Shown here one piece after another: positions 53,402 to 64,000 of a stretch of 64,000 bases of DNA (the stretch's first letter is position 1; every line of letters starts with the position of its first letter). This stretch comes from Paraphoma chrysanthemicola (lineage: Eukaryota > Ascomycota > Dothideomycetes > Pleosporales > Phaeosphaeriaceae). The translations under genes were made by a program, and so were the position numbers. The DNA lies in contig JAGMWG010000018.1 in NCBI GenBank assembly GCA_020744225.1, forward strand, positions 496,001 through 560,000. Direction: 5' to 3'. The notes beneath the pieces were generated by a model. It was not told the DNA's origin and ran no database searches. It worked only from the letters and a program-made list of their open reading frames with translations.

Positions 53402-55209
53402 ATCATGCACAGCAGTGCCGTGGTCTTCTTGTGCAACATGCAATTCCGACAGTGGACCAAGAACACTTCGAGAGATGTAATAGGCAGTTGCTTGACACCC
53501 ACTAAGGCATATGCCAATCAGCGCATTCATGAGCGAAGCCCAGTCATAGGTATTCGACTATAATGTACACTATTCTCGGTGAGGACATCACTTTCACTGG
53601 TACGCTGCGGTTGCCCTGTGCCTAGCTCACAAAGCGAGCTGATCTTCATTTAGCGAGCGGGAGGGTCTGCGAGACCCGGCTATGCGCATATCTGACCCTT
53701 TTCATTCGACATGTTGTGTGCAGCATGCTCCAAGTTCGCGTTCATGCCGATCGCCGCGGGACTACCCCGGTATTAGACGCGTCAAGTACTTCACTTGGAC
53801 GTTGGCCCAGTCTTATAAGTCCTACTAGCAACAATTAGTAGTCGTGGTAAAAGTGCACCGACAGTGGCACAGGTGGTCCACAATTGGTCCGGGGCACGCA
53901 TTCCGCGACGACTTCTAATGACGACCGCGATGATTCAAGTCAATCTTAGCAAAGTATGAACCATTTGGCCGGCTTTGATGCCTGTTAATGTGATGGAGAG
54001 ATTCGACTGACTGTGTACATTGTGATGGCGTCTATCCCAGCTTTGGCTTTTCATACTAGCGAAATCATCTTGAGAGAGCGGGTGGATCCGGCAAGCGAGT
54101 GTAAGGAATCCGCCATGAGGTTTTCTCACGAAATCCAGGCCTGCTGTGGAATTCACGTGCAAAAAAGTCGAACCGGAGGCGGTGTTGCCCACGCCGTCGC
54201 CAACTGGGCGAAAGCTCGTATGACCTCGTTTTTCGCGCGATGCGCAGCTATTGACCGTGTGATTAAAATCGAGGCGCATGCGAAAACCAGGAGTGTCTTC
54301 TCAGTGTAAGCGTGGGCGTGCAACTCCTTCCATTAGGTCACAGATATCAGACTTGGCGAGGTATTAATCGCCCGTCGCCTTCGGAATCGAGTATGTTGGG
54401 TACGATTCAGAGCAGTACTGTCTAAATAACATAGTCCATTCCTTTCCTATCTGAGGTATTGTCGCTGGCTGTTAGATGGTATTGGGCTGCTGTTGCGAGG
54501 CCAACGGGCGATTGCTGACCACCAAGATTGCCATATTCAATACCGTAATCAGTGAAGTCTCGCCTCATCAACACGGAGCCCGATAGGAATCACCCGGGGG
54601 AACTTCGCCGGCTCATGTGTATGCATGAAGCATGGCACTTTTAAGCTCTGGTGGGAATGACGAGGGTTAGCAGTGCTTGCTGCAACAACGAGGCTTGTGG
54701 AGCCAATTGAGGTCACGAAAGAATCCCTACACGGCGCTTGAGGCGACCATGATGATGATCATGGAGAATAAACTTTTCTCATCTGTCATTCGGGATGATA
54801 TGAATGCAAGGGATTGCACGGATCGGGTTTCGTCTAATGGTCAACACGAAAATGCCCCCTTACAAAGGGCTGCGCCTGCGGCGCGGCAAAACCAACGCTA
54901 ACACGCAGACGTATCACAGTATTCGCTTACCCTACACTCTCTATGTGTAGTGAAGGTGCGCGATACTGATCGCTCCTGCATAAAAGGCGTGATAAGGCGC
55001 CGTTGGGCAAAAGAGCCGTCATTGCAGTCTCACTTGCCTGAATTGACGCGAAGTGGCGCCAGATTCTAAGCAAACAGCCCCGGTTACCAGCTCTACAAAT
55101 GATTCACTAGAGCCACAATTGAAGGCTATCGTTAAATCATCTTCTTCGTCTCCTTCGTCAGTTCTTGCGGCCGCCAGCAGATTCTCTGGAACGCTCAACG
55201 GCAGTTAAC
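53402..55209. other. 1.8-kb intergenic region
   Basis: No gene is recognised. Frames around 53935-54310 on both strands overlap and lack motifs. The right end is the promoter of the UbiA-like gene and contains a short hairpin-like CTACAC...GTGTAG near 54930. Confidence 0.45.
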
Positions 55210-56157
55210 ATGAAGAGTTTGCAAAACATGGCGGAACTCTTCCAAGTTGCAAGCCCACGATACATAATCTACCATGCCCATACGTTGTTTCTCTTCACTG
55301 GCGACCAGATATTTGACACAGTCATCCCCGGCACAGCCTTCAGCGCGCTCGCAGCCAAGTCCGGCTCCGTCCTCGATCTTCCTTCCCAGGATCTGCGAGG
55401 GCTTATGTCGCGCATACCTTTGGTTTCCTTGTGGCTGTGGTTGCTCATCCTGCAAGCTTGCCTGCAGAATCAGAGAAGCCCGGCTTCAATCGAGGAAGAT
55501 ATCATCAATAAGCCATGGCGACCTATACCTTCGAATCGAGCCACCCGTGCACAAACCGAATACCTCCTGAAGCTCACATACCTCATCGCGGGCGTTGCCA
55601 GCTACGCCCTTGGTGCTCTACCATACTGGGCTGTGTATGTAGCACTGCTGATTGCATACAACGAGCTGGGTGGCAGCGACTACAGCGGAACATCGCGCAA
55701 CCTCTTCTGTGGAGCAGCCTTCTCTTGCTATTTCGGTGGTGCGCTGAAAATCGCTCTCGGACCTCGAGTGCCTCTTAGCACGAAAGCTATCCATTGGATT
55801 CTTCTCCTCACTTGGGGCGTCCTGGCGACAACGTTCCATACACAAGATTTGCGGGATGAAGCCGGAGATCGAGCACGAGGTCGTCGAACACTGGTCACGG
55901 AATTGGGAAGGACGCGTGCATTGTGGACGGTTGTCCTACTCATACTTTTCTGGTCATTGTATATCCCACTTGTTTTCTTCGAAGGCAAGTGGGCCTTGGC
56001 TGCTCTACCAATGATTGTCGGTGCATGGCTAATTTACACTGCGATCCATGCTACTGGCGTGGAGTCGCAAAAGTATGATCGTCGGATGTACAAGCTCTGG
56101 TGCCTCTGGATCTTTGGACTCTGCCCTCTGCCTTTGCTGAGCAGGTCATTGGTATGA
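55210..56157 (+). CDS. UbiA-family membrane prenyltransferase/terpene cyclase
   Basis: A single exon of 315 residues starting MKSLQNMAELFQ (55210); the frame is open upstream but without an ATG. Several transmembrane helices are visible (LVSLWLWLLILQACL, LKLTYLIAGVASYALGA, YWAVYVALLIAYN, AIHWILLLTWGVLA, ALWTVVLLILFWSLYI). The first UbiA motif is present in a fungal form (IEEDIINKPWRPIP, residues 94-107) and the second as QDLRDEAGDRARGR (212-225), both acidic and metal/diphosphate-binding. This pattern fits fungal UbiA-type enzymes of secondary metabolism, such as the membrane terpene cyclase Fma-TC of the fumagillin pathway, better than coenzyme Q prenyltransferase. Whether it transfers or cyclises a prenyl diphosphate is open. 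Confidence 0.88.
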   Translation: MKSLQNMAELFQVASPRYIIYHAHTLFLFTGDQIFDTVIPGTAFSALAAKSGSVLDLPSQDLRGLMSRIPLVSLWLWLLILQACLQNQRSPASIEEDIINKPWRPIPSNRATRAQTEYLLKLTYLIAGVASYALGALPYWAVYVALLIAYNELGGSDYSGTSRNLFCGAAFSCYFGGALKIALGPRVPLSTKAIHWILLLTWGVLATTFHTQDLRDEAGDRARGRRTLVTELGRTRALWTVVLLILFWSLYIPLVFFEGKWALAALPMIVGAWLIYTAIHATGVESQKYDRRMYKLWCLWIFGLCPLPLLSRSLV

Positions 56158-57169
56158 GCTTTGGCGCACTTGTATGGGAAAGAACTTTTCGGGTGAAGTG
56201 GCCTTGGTGCAAAGACATGCTGCTCCTAGTAATCAGTTGGAAGGAAGGAAGCGCGGCGGATGACGTCACGCTCGGCGAAGCCTAGGGCTCCAAAGCAGAT
56301 AAGAGGATGCATAAACATATGGCGTTTAGGCGATTCAAAATGCGAGTGCGATCTGTGTAGATGTTCTTGGTGATTTGATGTCGGCAGATGGTGAGAGAGA
56401 TTCGCTGCGTGGAAGAGGTGCGTCGCCCCACCACCGCCTTTTTCGGCCGCCAGTCTTACGCTCCCGAAATGACCCTTGCCAGACAGGAGTCTGCAACACC
56501 AACCTTTTCATCCTACCAGCTCATGGGATCGAATTTGAAAGTTAGAACCTACTTAGATAAAAGAAGACGCTCATTTAGACAAAGATAACTACAGTGATTT
56601 GTAGCTTCTTCAGAGCGCAATGTCAGGCTCGTGTTTCCGGACCCTATCGTGAATGAGGTTGGCATTTGCGCACTTCCTGCGCAATCACAAGAGCGACATC
56701 ATGATGGTATTATTCCTCGTTGGATTTGAACAAATACCAGTCTCGTCTGATTCATCAGACCGTCTCGCTGTGTAATCGCAAGCTCCATGGCCTCTAAGGA
56801 CCGATTTGCCGAATGCTGTGTAGGGGACAACACCTGTGTCGTACCTCATCTCCAAAGCGTGGTAGGGAACATGAAAATGAAAGACGACTTCCCGGGATCT
56901 TCGTTTCGTGCACTAGGGTGTGGCGGTGGAAGCGGCTCTTACTACACCGCCCGAATACGAGAATAAGAGAAATACGTCGGAATACGCGCGAGCTACACGC
57001 TCAAGCTCAGATGTACGTCTCCATGCAAACCTAATCGACCTAGTTTTTCGCAAGCATAACGTATCACTGTGGATCTAGCCAATAAGTAATAAATATCGTC
57101 TGACAGTACTTAAGTTGGTCAGGTCGTTGCTGGTGGCCGCACTCAACGTCATCAATCACTTCCTGATAC
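56158..57169. other. intergenic
   Basis: No recognisable gene. The short plus-strand frames near 56388 and 56813 are not supported by motifs. The right part should hold the promoter of the FAD oxidase gene. Confidence 0.4.
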
Positions 57170-59178
57170 ATGATGCTACTTTGTTCAAAACATTATTTCA
57201 GGTTCTTCTTAGCCATAAATCTTATTGGCAGTACCACTTCTGCATCCAATTCAAGCTGCAAATGTGTAAGGTTTCCAAAGCCATACCTTCTGCGGTAGGT
57301 GCTAATGTTCATTGCAGTCCCCGTCTGATTCCTGTTGGCCGTCTCCAACGACATGGGCGTCATTGAATGAAACTGTAGCAGGAAGACTGCTTCCGACGGT
57401 ATTGCCGAAAGCTGTTTGTCCGCAAGGCGGAGCAGCAAGCGAAACTTGGGTCGTCAATGCGACCGATGCGACACACGTGCAAGCTGCGTTCCGATTCGCG
57501 ACCGAGCATAACCTCAAAGTGAATGTGAACAATACGGGGCATGCGGGTGCTGGGAGGTACGTAATATTGGTCTTCTTGCCCTGGTGTAACTCATTAACGC
57601 TTACTATAGGAGTTCAACTTGCGGTGCACTTTTGTAAGCTATCCAGAGTGAATGCGCTTCGGTACCCCTAGTTCATGGCTAAGACAACAGCTTTCAGCAT
57701 CGCTACTGGCTCTATGAAAGGTCTCGAGTTTCACGAGTCATTCTTACCCCGTAGGTGTTCAGCAGATCGGTCCCATATGGCTGCGACATTAGGTGCAGGT
57801 GCACAAGACGACGAGACATTCCAGGCACTAGCCAAACACAACGCGGTAACTGTCGGCGGAACCTATTCTGTAAGTGTCTGAGTGCAGATATCAGGAAGTC
57901 AGGATATCAGGAGTAATACTAATTCGTACGACAGACCGTCGGTATTGTCGGGTGGGCCACGGGCGGTGGGCATGGCTGGCTAACGAGCAGTTACGGCATG
58001 GGTGCGGACAACATTTTCGAGGTCGAAATCGTCACACCAGATGGTCAAGTTCTCGTCGCGAATGAGTGTCAGAACACGGACATATTCTGGGCCACCCGTG
58101 GTGGAGGCGGTGGCACGTACGGGGTAATCACATCCATCACTATGAAAGCATATCCCATGCCACAGACCACGGTTTGGCTGTGGAACGTTGGCGGGAAGAA
58201 CGACACGTCCAGCACTGACTGGTGGGACTTTGTCGCCCGATTTCACGCAAAATTGCCTGCACTCAAGGAGCAAGGCTTTCAAGGCTTTTACACCATTGTT
58301 GGACCGGCAGAAGGACCACTGTTCATGGGCGGCTACTTCATGGCGTACGACAAATCTAATGACACAGTGCAGCACGCGATACAAACTATTCTAGGAGACG
58401 CAAACAATTCGACCATCCTAGAGCCGATCTTATCGAACGTTACACGGTATGATGCGTGGATCGATGCGTACAATGATCTTCCTAAGCAAGTGGCAACGAG
58501 CTCTGAAGGAGGCGGAGACACAATTTCTTCCACAAGACTACTCACGAACGAGGGCCTCACAAATGATGTCGGGGCTGTGGCCAGAATGTTTGAGGCGATT
58601 GGGCCCCAGCCTGAAGACTCTGCGGTGGGTTCAGCCTTTAACAGCATCCCATAATGAGTACTGACTACATGACGCTAGAACGGGCTCTCTAGCCATATCC
58701 TAGCTGGCAGTTTTATTGCCAGTTCCGACCCAGCTGATAGCGCTCTCAACCCGGCATGGCGCGATGCCGTCGTGCACATGATTGTCAAATCAACCTGGAA
58801 CGAAGCGTTACCTAAAGATCAAGTTCTGCAGATCCTCGACAATAATTCTAATGGCACCGGGCGTGCTATGCGACAGCTTTCACCCGACTCGGGTTGCTAC
58901 TTGAACGAGGTACGTCACACCGCACGTTGGACTGCCCACAGTGCGACGAGAGCTAATGCCCATGACAGTGCGACAAGTTCGAGCCGAACTGGCAGTGGGC
59001 TATGTACGGACCGAATTACTCGCGGCTTCGTGCCATCAAGGCCAAGTACGATCCGAACGACCTGCTGTGGTGTAGGCGATGTGTTGGGAGTGAGCAATGG
59101 GCATACAATGATGGCGATGGAAGTCTTTGCCGACGCTCGGTGAGGAATACCTGGCCGAATTTTGCATACCAGACTTAG
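57170..59178 (+). CDS. secreted BBE-like FAD oxidase, seven exons
   Basis: Exons 57170-57265, 57318-57556, 57610-57633, 57698-57869, 57935-58624, 58679-58909 and 58969-59178 give about 553 residues. The frame looks broken until the introns are removed. A hydrophobic signal-like N-terminus (MMLLCSKHYFRFFLAINLIG) is followed by CKCSPSDSCWPSPTTWASLN, a typical start of fungal berberine-bridge-enzyme-like oxidases. The FAD-linking histidine sits in VNNTGHAGAGRSST (near residue 107), and the FAD-fold strand VGIVGWATGGGHGWLTSSYG follows. The C-terminal BBE motif reads YGPNYSRLRAIKAKYDPNDL. Such enzymes oxidise a bound substrate with O2 and are common tailoring enzymes in fungal metabolite clusters. 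Confidence 0.9.
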
Positions 59179-59394
59179 CGAATTACTTTTGGTACTGTTT
59201 CTCAAGGAAGTCGGCATTGGGCGGGTAGACCATGGATTTAGCATCGATATGGTACCTCCGGGACCACGCGAAGATCGCTTCTTCATGTAAACTATCAATC
59301 ATGAACTTCTGGCTATATTTTGATTTGCAGCCTATCGCAAAGATAGCATCCTCAAGTCATATCAAATCCAAGCCACGTGTGATGATTCCGCCAT

Positions 59395-60392
59395 TCAAGT
59401 AACATGATGCTTGGCCATAAATTTTGCGACAGCGTGCTCAACCTCGTCCTGATGCGAGTAGCTCAGAAGATGGACACCACCCGGTATGATCTGTAACCGA
59501 GCATCAGGTGAATTGGAAAACATCTTGATCTCTTCCTCTGCATTCGCGACGGAATTAACAACATCCTTCGTTCCCTGCATTCATAGTCAGCAGTCGAAAG
59601 CAAGTCCGAGGCTCAACTTCTGTCTTACGTGTAGCCACAGAACCGGACATCGGATATACTCCAGCCTTCCATGCAGACCGTCTCGATCACGCAAATTAAT
59701 TGCAGCCATCCTGATCTTTCGTCTCCCTGCATCCCCTTGGTAGTATTCCTTGATGGTCTTTTTCCAGTACCCGCGCAGCTCAGCAGGGCAGCCAGGACCA
59801 AAGTCCACGTCTACGACAAAATTACAGTAAGTGTCGTCCAGCTCGAAGTCTTGGGTGGGAGTTGAGCTGGTCCAGGCGTCGAGTAAGGGCACGAAGCCGG
59901 TCGTTGCATCCCAGCAGCCCAATTCATGCGCTCGGTCTGATTCGTTATCCATCAGGGCTCCAATTGGAATGATCCCTTCGATCTGCGGAGTCGTTAATTC
60001 AAGAGCTGCAGCTACCAATGATCACGCACTCTGTCCGGCGCAACCAAATACGTGCGCACTGCGATGCACCCACCATGACTTGTCCCAAGCACGAAAGCTT
60101 TCTCAATTTCCAAATGATCCATGGCCTGAATGATCATGATAGCCGTATCCCAATACGTGAATGTTTCGTTAAAGCCCTCCGTTTCGCCGTGGCCGATAAT
60201 GTCGATACCAAGCAGGTTCATTTGGCTTGTCAAAGTTTCACTTTTGAAGTGGCCCTCGAAAACCTGAGACGACATACTGAAGCCATGGATTAAAATGAGA
60301 GTGGGCTTGAATTTGTCGTAGAGATGAGGCATATGGTATGCAACCTCGATGCCGCCTAAGTGTGGCACAGAAAGATGTTGCATTTGGACCAT
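59395..60392 (-). CDS. alpha/beta hydrolase, three exons
   Basis: Minus-strand exons 60392-60030, 59982-59629 and 59574-59395 give 298 residues. The oxyanion-hole segment LILIHGFSMSS is followed by a nucleophile elbow VLGTSHGGCIAV, with serine in G-x-S-x-G. The acid region is near RLEYIRCPVLWLH, and the catalytic histidine lies in GGVHLLSYSHQDEV. The 47-nt intron after APDR (GTGCGT donor) is needed to restore the frame into IEGIIPIGALMD; without it the ORF appears frameshifted. The reaction is unknown (ester, lactone or epoxide hydrolysis are all possible). It is convergent with the BBE-like oxidase, with only about 216 bp between the two stop codons. Confidence 0.87.
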
Positions 60393-61075
60393 AATGGTGA
60401 TTGGGCTAGTATCGAGACCGGTAGTTGATGTGCTAGACTATTCAGAACTCGCACCGTTGCAAGCAAAAGAGCCTTTATACTTCAGCCCAAGAACAAAGTT
60501 TGAAAGAGTCTTGCAATGTACACGAATGACGAATGTCTGCTCGCTCATAAGACATCGGACATAAGAGGTCAGCACTAGTGGAACTAAGTATGACCACTAA
60601 GTATGCATTTAAGCGAGACTGAAAAGGGCCGACTTGGCAAGCTGGAGAGCTAGGAAGGAAGGGAAGTTGTACAAACTCGCTCCGATTTACTAGATCGTCC
60701 AAGATATCGTTGGTTGACCATAGTGTCGACAATTGCATGTAGTCTAGACAAGGAAAGACATACACACCAGCCACACAATCCGGTCCTATTTCCCAGCAAT
60801 CTCGTCTTTACAAAGACTCTCGTACACTACTACATCGGAGCAAAAAATTAAGACTTCATCCATGATGGCAATGAACTACCAAGAGAGGAAAGTATGTAAA
60901 AATGGGATCGCTAATGACATTGTAGGGTAGGTGTTGCTACCCACAAGATCTTCAGCTTCTAAGTGAGTTGAAGGCATAATGAGTACCCTTGTAATTGGAG
61001 TCTTGCTTGCAAGTAGGGGGCTTGGAAGCGCTGGCCATATCGTCGACCTTTGCTTTTCTTCGGCTCATTGACGCC
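60393..61075. other. intergenic
   Basis: This is the promoter of the hydrolase gene and the 3' flank of the Egh16-like gene, both on the minus strand. No gene is seen. Confidence 0.4.
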
Positions 61076-62090
61076 TTAGTCCTGGTCGACGACAACATAG
61101 CGAGCCAAACGTGTTCCAGCCGCGCTTCTATTGTTCTTCGCATTGTTCTTTCCATTTGTGTTGCTTTGACCCGCTGCTGCACCAGTGTTACCTGCGTCGA
61201 CGATGAACGCGCTTACACATGATCTAGCTGGACATCAGCTTACCTGCTGCTGCATTTTGTGCGTTATTTTGTCCTTTGCCTTTCCCGTTCGCATTCGCGC
61301 TTCCGGTCGCAGCGCCAGTATTACCTAGGATTAATGTAAGTGGGGTTGGTTGTCGTGCTGTCCAGCATCGACTGACCTGTCGCAGCGTTCTGTCCGTTAT
61401 TCTTGAGGTTGCCGTTACCCTTTCCGTTTGTATTGCCCGCGGCAGTGCCAGTATTTCCTGTCATTCCGTCAGTAAAGCACACACCATATTGAACTTCACC
61501 AGCTTACCTGCGGCAGTATTGCCGTTATTGGCAGCGCCAGCTGCTGCGCCACCACCAACGCCCTGCTGAACAACAACACAGTTGCCGAAGCCCGCAGCTG
61601 TCTTGAAGGAAGCCAGACACAAGTTTCCAGAAGCACCACCAGTGCATTTAGTGCCGGCTGGAAGAGACGCAGTGACCTGTTCAGTGCCAGTCGCGGCTGG
61701 AGCGGCTTGGCCGTTGGCCGTCACCTGTCCAGCGACGAAGTTGGTCGCAGTGCCCGCGGCGTCGACTTGCATAGTGACTTGGCGAGATCCATCTTTACCG
61801 CTGAGAGTTATGTGAGCTCTGCTTCAGTGAATGTCATGAGGTACCAACCCATTGAAGTTTTTGACATCGACAGTGAATGAACCAGAAGCATCTGCTGTGA
61901 CCGCAGTGGAAGTGTCGATGGCAGCTAAATCTGCATTTCCACACGGCTTGTTGTTCGACGGTTTTTCGACATCGTTACGAACAGCCGTACCCTGTACGCC
62001 TAATGCTGGGTTGATTGCGGCATGAGCTGCGACTTCATTCGCCGAAAAGGCTAGAATAGCACCAGAGAGGAAAATGGATTTGAAAAGCAT
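61076..62090 (-). CDS. Egh16-like secreted protein with repeated exons
   Basis: Minus-strand exons 62090-61849, 61800-61508, 61457-61377, 61324-61244 and 61191-61076 give about 270 residues. A signal peptide (MLFKSIFLSGAILAFSANEV, then AA) precedes HAAINPALGVQG and the Cys-containing body (KPCGNADLAAID, GTKCTGGASGNLCLASFKTA, GFGNCVVVQQG) typical of Egh16-like/Mas1-type proteins. These are secreted, infection-associated in several fungi, of unknown biochemical role. The C-terminus is unusual: two exons of exactly 81 nt, plus the start of the last exon, repeat the unit NTGxAxGxxNxNGKG...N(A/N). Each is bounded by phase-1 introns, so unit gain, loss or skipping keeps the frame. The protein ends in a non-repetitive RLARYVVVDQD. 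Confidence 0.85.
61191..61457 (-). repeat. exon-intron repeat units in Egh16-like gene
   Basis: Two 81-nt exons (61457-61377 and 61324-61244) and the first part of the last exon (from 61191) are homologous. Each begins with codons for G-N-T-G after a phase-1 junction, contains NGK, and (in the first two) ends QNAAxG. The separating introns (52 nt each) have similar lengths, suggesting tandem duplication of an exon with its flanking intron. Confidence 0.7.
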
Positions 62091-62964
62091 CGGGCAGTAT
62101 TGAAATCGATACTTTGATGATGTAGAGATCTAATGCGCCGCCACCAGGGAAGCTGAAAGACAGAAGCGAATGGAGGGAAGATGAAAGAAAGTCGCGTTGG
62201 GCGCTAGGTACTGAGAATGAAGGTCTTGGACGTAGCGCAGAAAATAAGACTCAGGTGCTATTCGGTGCTTTTAAGCTGACGATGTTCGGTCAGCGCGTAG
62301 TCGGCCATCATTTCGGTGCGCCTGAGGCAACGATGGTGCTCCTGTTACAGATGACAAGAGAGAGCGTGCCCGTTTGACCGTTCCGCGGATGCAGCCTGTA
62401 CTCGCGGATCACATCATCATTCGTGGAACTGAGGTTTGTGGGGTAGAAGCGAGATCGAATCCCGTCTGGCGGTCTGATCGTCCTGTTAAACCATGTGGAT
62501 CGAGATTTGCGGAGCATATTGATGTTGTCGCGCATGCGTTTTAAACACCAAGGCTAAGCCAAGGCTGGGCGGCAAGGGCGAATGTGAAACTTCGAGCGAG
62601 AAAGGCGCAAATTTAAGCGACGGACCACCAGCTGTTAGCCGAACCTGCAACGAATTCGTGCTTGACACAAATTCACGAGAATATAGACAATCGATGTCAA
62701 TGACCCAAAATGTAAGGCGAGGTCACGATGAACGATTGACTGCGCTGGCCTCGAAGTGCTACAAATGCTGCACTTTGGTCGCCCGCAGATCACTTGTCAA
62801 CATTGATTGGCCGCTTGATGGTCCGTCCTGTAACAGTGCATTTGCGCGGAGCGGTAGATGATACAGGCAGGAGCATCGTGAGCAGAATCGTAGTGGCGTT
62901 TGAGCGGACCATAAGGCAGACTCCTGACGCTAGTTCATATTTGGCGGGCCGGCAAACCAGGAGA
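62091..62964. other. intergenic
   Basis: Promoter of the Egh16-like gene and 3' flank of the last gene. A T-loop-like GATCGAATCCC near 62453 lacks the rest of a tRNA and is not called. Confidence 0.4.
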
Positions 62965-64000
62965 CTAGATCAACACGATTCTCTCCACATTCTTCGCCGC
63001 ATCATCGAGACATTTGACCGTGCGTCGATAGTGCAGTAGTTCTCGCAGTCGTACCACAAGCTCCAATGTGATCACGTGGATCCATAGAATGTTGCAATTG
63101 TGTTCCGCCGAAAACTCAAGCTTTGGCTCGAGGTCTGTCAAGATAGCCCAAGCATGCCTAATGACCCAACCTGCTGAGAATGAAACCCCTTCCTCGATCA
63201 TGTCTGAAAATTCAACCAGAGGGCTCAAGAAAGCGACGATGGCTTCTCCTAGAGCTTTGAAGCTAGACTGTCGCGTTGCGTTTGATATGCTGAAAACTGG
63301 ATGGAACCATGTAGACTGTATATCGCGAAGCGCAGGAGCCAGATCTCCGTACTCTTGACAGGAGTCAAGAAGTTGACGCACTTTTGGTGACAATTCAGTC
63401 AACAAGCTGTCAACGGAAATCGGACTGCCGGTTAAAGTTGCACCGGAGGTAGCCACTACGAATTTAGCGAAGTCGAAGTCGAAAGACTCGACTTCATTCG
63501 GTGACTTGGGGCGTTTTCGACGTGTTGAACAGGCGTCGTACACTTGCCAGAATAGCAGGTGACTAACTTCAAAATGGCTACCATCAAGGATGCGGTCCGC
63601 ACTCAGTTCATTTACGCCTTGTTGATCCTCTGCTGGAAACGAGCTAAGAATTTGGTATCGAAGTGACGCCATTGCCTCAAGCTGTTGACTCGTGCAATGC
63701 TCAGACTGACTACGATGCTGGTAACCGTATGGGCACGCTTTCAGGCATGTGTCGACCGACCAGGGAAAAATGTTTTCTGCACTGGAAGAATTGTACGCGC
63801 TGCTTGTCTTAAATCCAATTCTCGCATGAAAGAAGAACAGACTTGCCAGCCATTGATTCACTGCGACAGCTTCGAGGCCTGCTATATATCCGTGGAGCGC
63901 TCTGATGTCAAGAGGGGAATGGGACTCTGGCGGCAATGGTGGTGGTGGTGGCGGTATGTGTGTTGGTCGTGCTGGTGGTGATAGTGGCGGTGGTGGTGGC
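62965..64000 (-). CDS. orphan protein, 5' end beyond window
   Basis: A minus-strand frame is open from 62965 through the window edge, with at least about 343 residues visible. The N-terminal visible part is a Pro-rich linker (PPPPPLPPESHSPLDI), encoded by the CCA/CCG-rich tract at 63937-64000. It is followed by an ordered helical region (ALHGYIAGLEAVAVNQWLAS, EVSHLLFWQVYDACSTRRKR, AKFVVATSGATLTGSPISVD, ITLELVVRLRELLHYRRTVK). A DNA-binding N-terminal domain could lie outside the window. No start is assigned and the family is not recognised. Confidence 0.65.
   Translation of the reverse strand, partial: PPPPPLSPPARPTHIPPPPPPLPPESHSPLDIRALHGYIAGLEAVAVNQWLASLFFFHARIGFKTSSAYNSSSAENIFPWSVDTCLKACPYGYQHRSQSEHCTSQQLEAMASLRYQILSSFPAEDQQGVNELSADRILDGSHFEVSHLLFWQVYDACSTRRKRPKSPNEVESFDFDFAKFVVATSGATLTGSPISVDSLLTELSPKVRQLLDSCQEYGDLAPALRDIQSTWFHPVFSISNATRQSSFKALGEAIVAFLSPLVEFSDMIEEGVSFSAGWVIRHAWAILTDLEPKLEFSAEHNCNILWIHVITLELVVRLRELLHYRRTVKCLDDAAKNVERIVLI

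Noticed and set aside
54013..54309. 98-codon plus-strand frame in the 53.4-55.2 kb spacer
   Set aside because: The opposite strand has an equally long frame over the same bases, and neither has a recognisable motif.
57170..59178. Apparent pseudogene: the FAD oxidase frame is full of stops when read through
   Set aside because: All stops fall in short introns with good GT-AG signals, and phase-compatible joining restores every expected motif from the signal peptide to the BBE C-terminus.
59982..60030. Apparent frameshift in the alpha/beta hydrolase after APDRV
   Set aside because: A 47-nt intron with a GTGCGT donor and CGCAG acceptor restores the frame and gives the expected continuation IEGIIPIG.
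62440..62475. Possible tRNA gene (GATCGAATCCC resembles a T-loop)
   Set aside because: No acceptor stem pairing, A box or anticodon arm fits upstream or on the other strand.
1..64000. CRISPR array or prokaryotic features
   Set aside because: The sequence is eukaryotic throughout, with spliceosomal introns, and no regularly spaced identical repeats are present.

Overview
This window looks like nuclear DNA of a filamentous ascomycete (Pezizomycotina; by gene content most likely a Dothideomycete, which is inference). The signs are many short spliceosomal introns (mostly 45-100 nt, GT-AG with CTAAC/CTGAC-like branch points), fungus-restricted families (HET-domain, Chs7, AA9 LPMO, Egh16-like, Zn2Cys6 regulator, MAPEG, secreted SET-domain protein) and no operon-like organisation. 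About 35 coding genes or remnants are supported. Most multi-exon models were joined by hand from phase-compatible splice sites.

Left arm (0.5-24 kb): an F-box/leucine-rich-like protein, a sulfotransferase-like P-loop protein, a cytochrome P450, an EthD/dimeric-barrel protein, a MAPEG membrane protein, a decayed pseudogene, a secreted SET-domain protein, a phenol-hydroxylase-type flavin monooxygenase, the chitin synthase chaperone Chs7, three adjacent unrecognised genes that may share a core fold, a Zn2Cys6 regulator and a small orphan gene.

Middle (24-31 kb): an AT-rich, gene-poor stretch with coding relics and a degenerate minisatellite, holding a few small orphan genes.

Housekeeping block (31-42 kb): translin, Gpi11/PIG-F, an F-box-like orphan, a basic orphan, an RGG protein with two ExoX-C/DUF3820-like repeats, dihydroxyacetone kinase and an AA9 lytic polysaccharide monooxygenase.

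Right arm (43-64 kb), accessory in character: two head-to-head HET-domain genes, a single-pass membrane protein with a Ser/Thr/Pro ectodomain, a tandem pair of small paralogous orphans sharing an intron position, a compact candidate biosynthetic cluster (UbiA-type prenyltransferase/terpene cyclase, secreted BBE-like FAD oxidase, alpha/beta hydrolase), an Egh16-like secreted protein whose C-terminus is built from duplicated exons, and a gene running off the window edge.

The best candidates for something undescribed are the UbiA/BBE/hydrolase cluster, the paired orphans at 52-53.4 kb and the repeated-exon Egh16-like gene. No tRNA, rRNA or CRISPR array was recognised.
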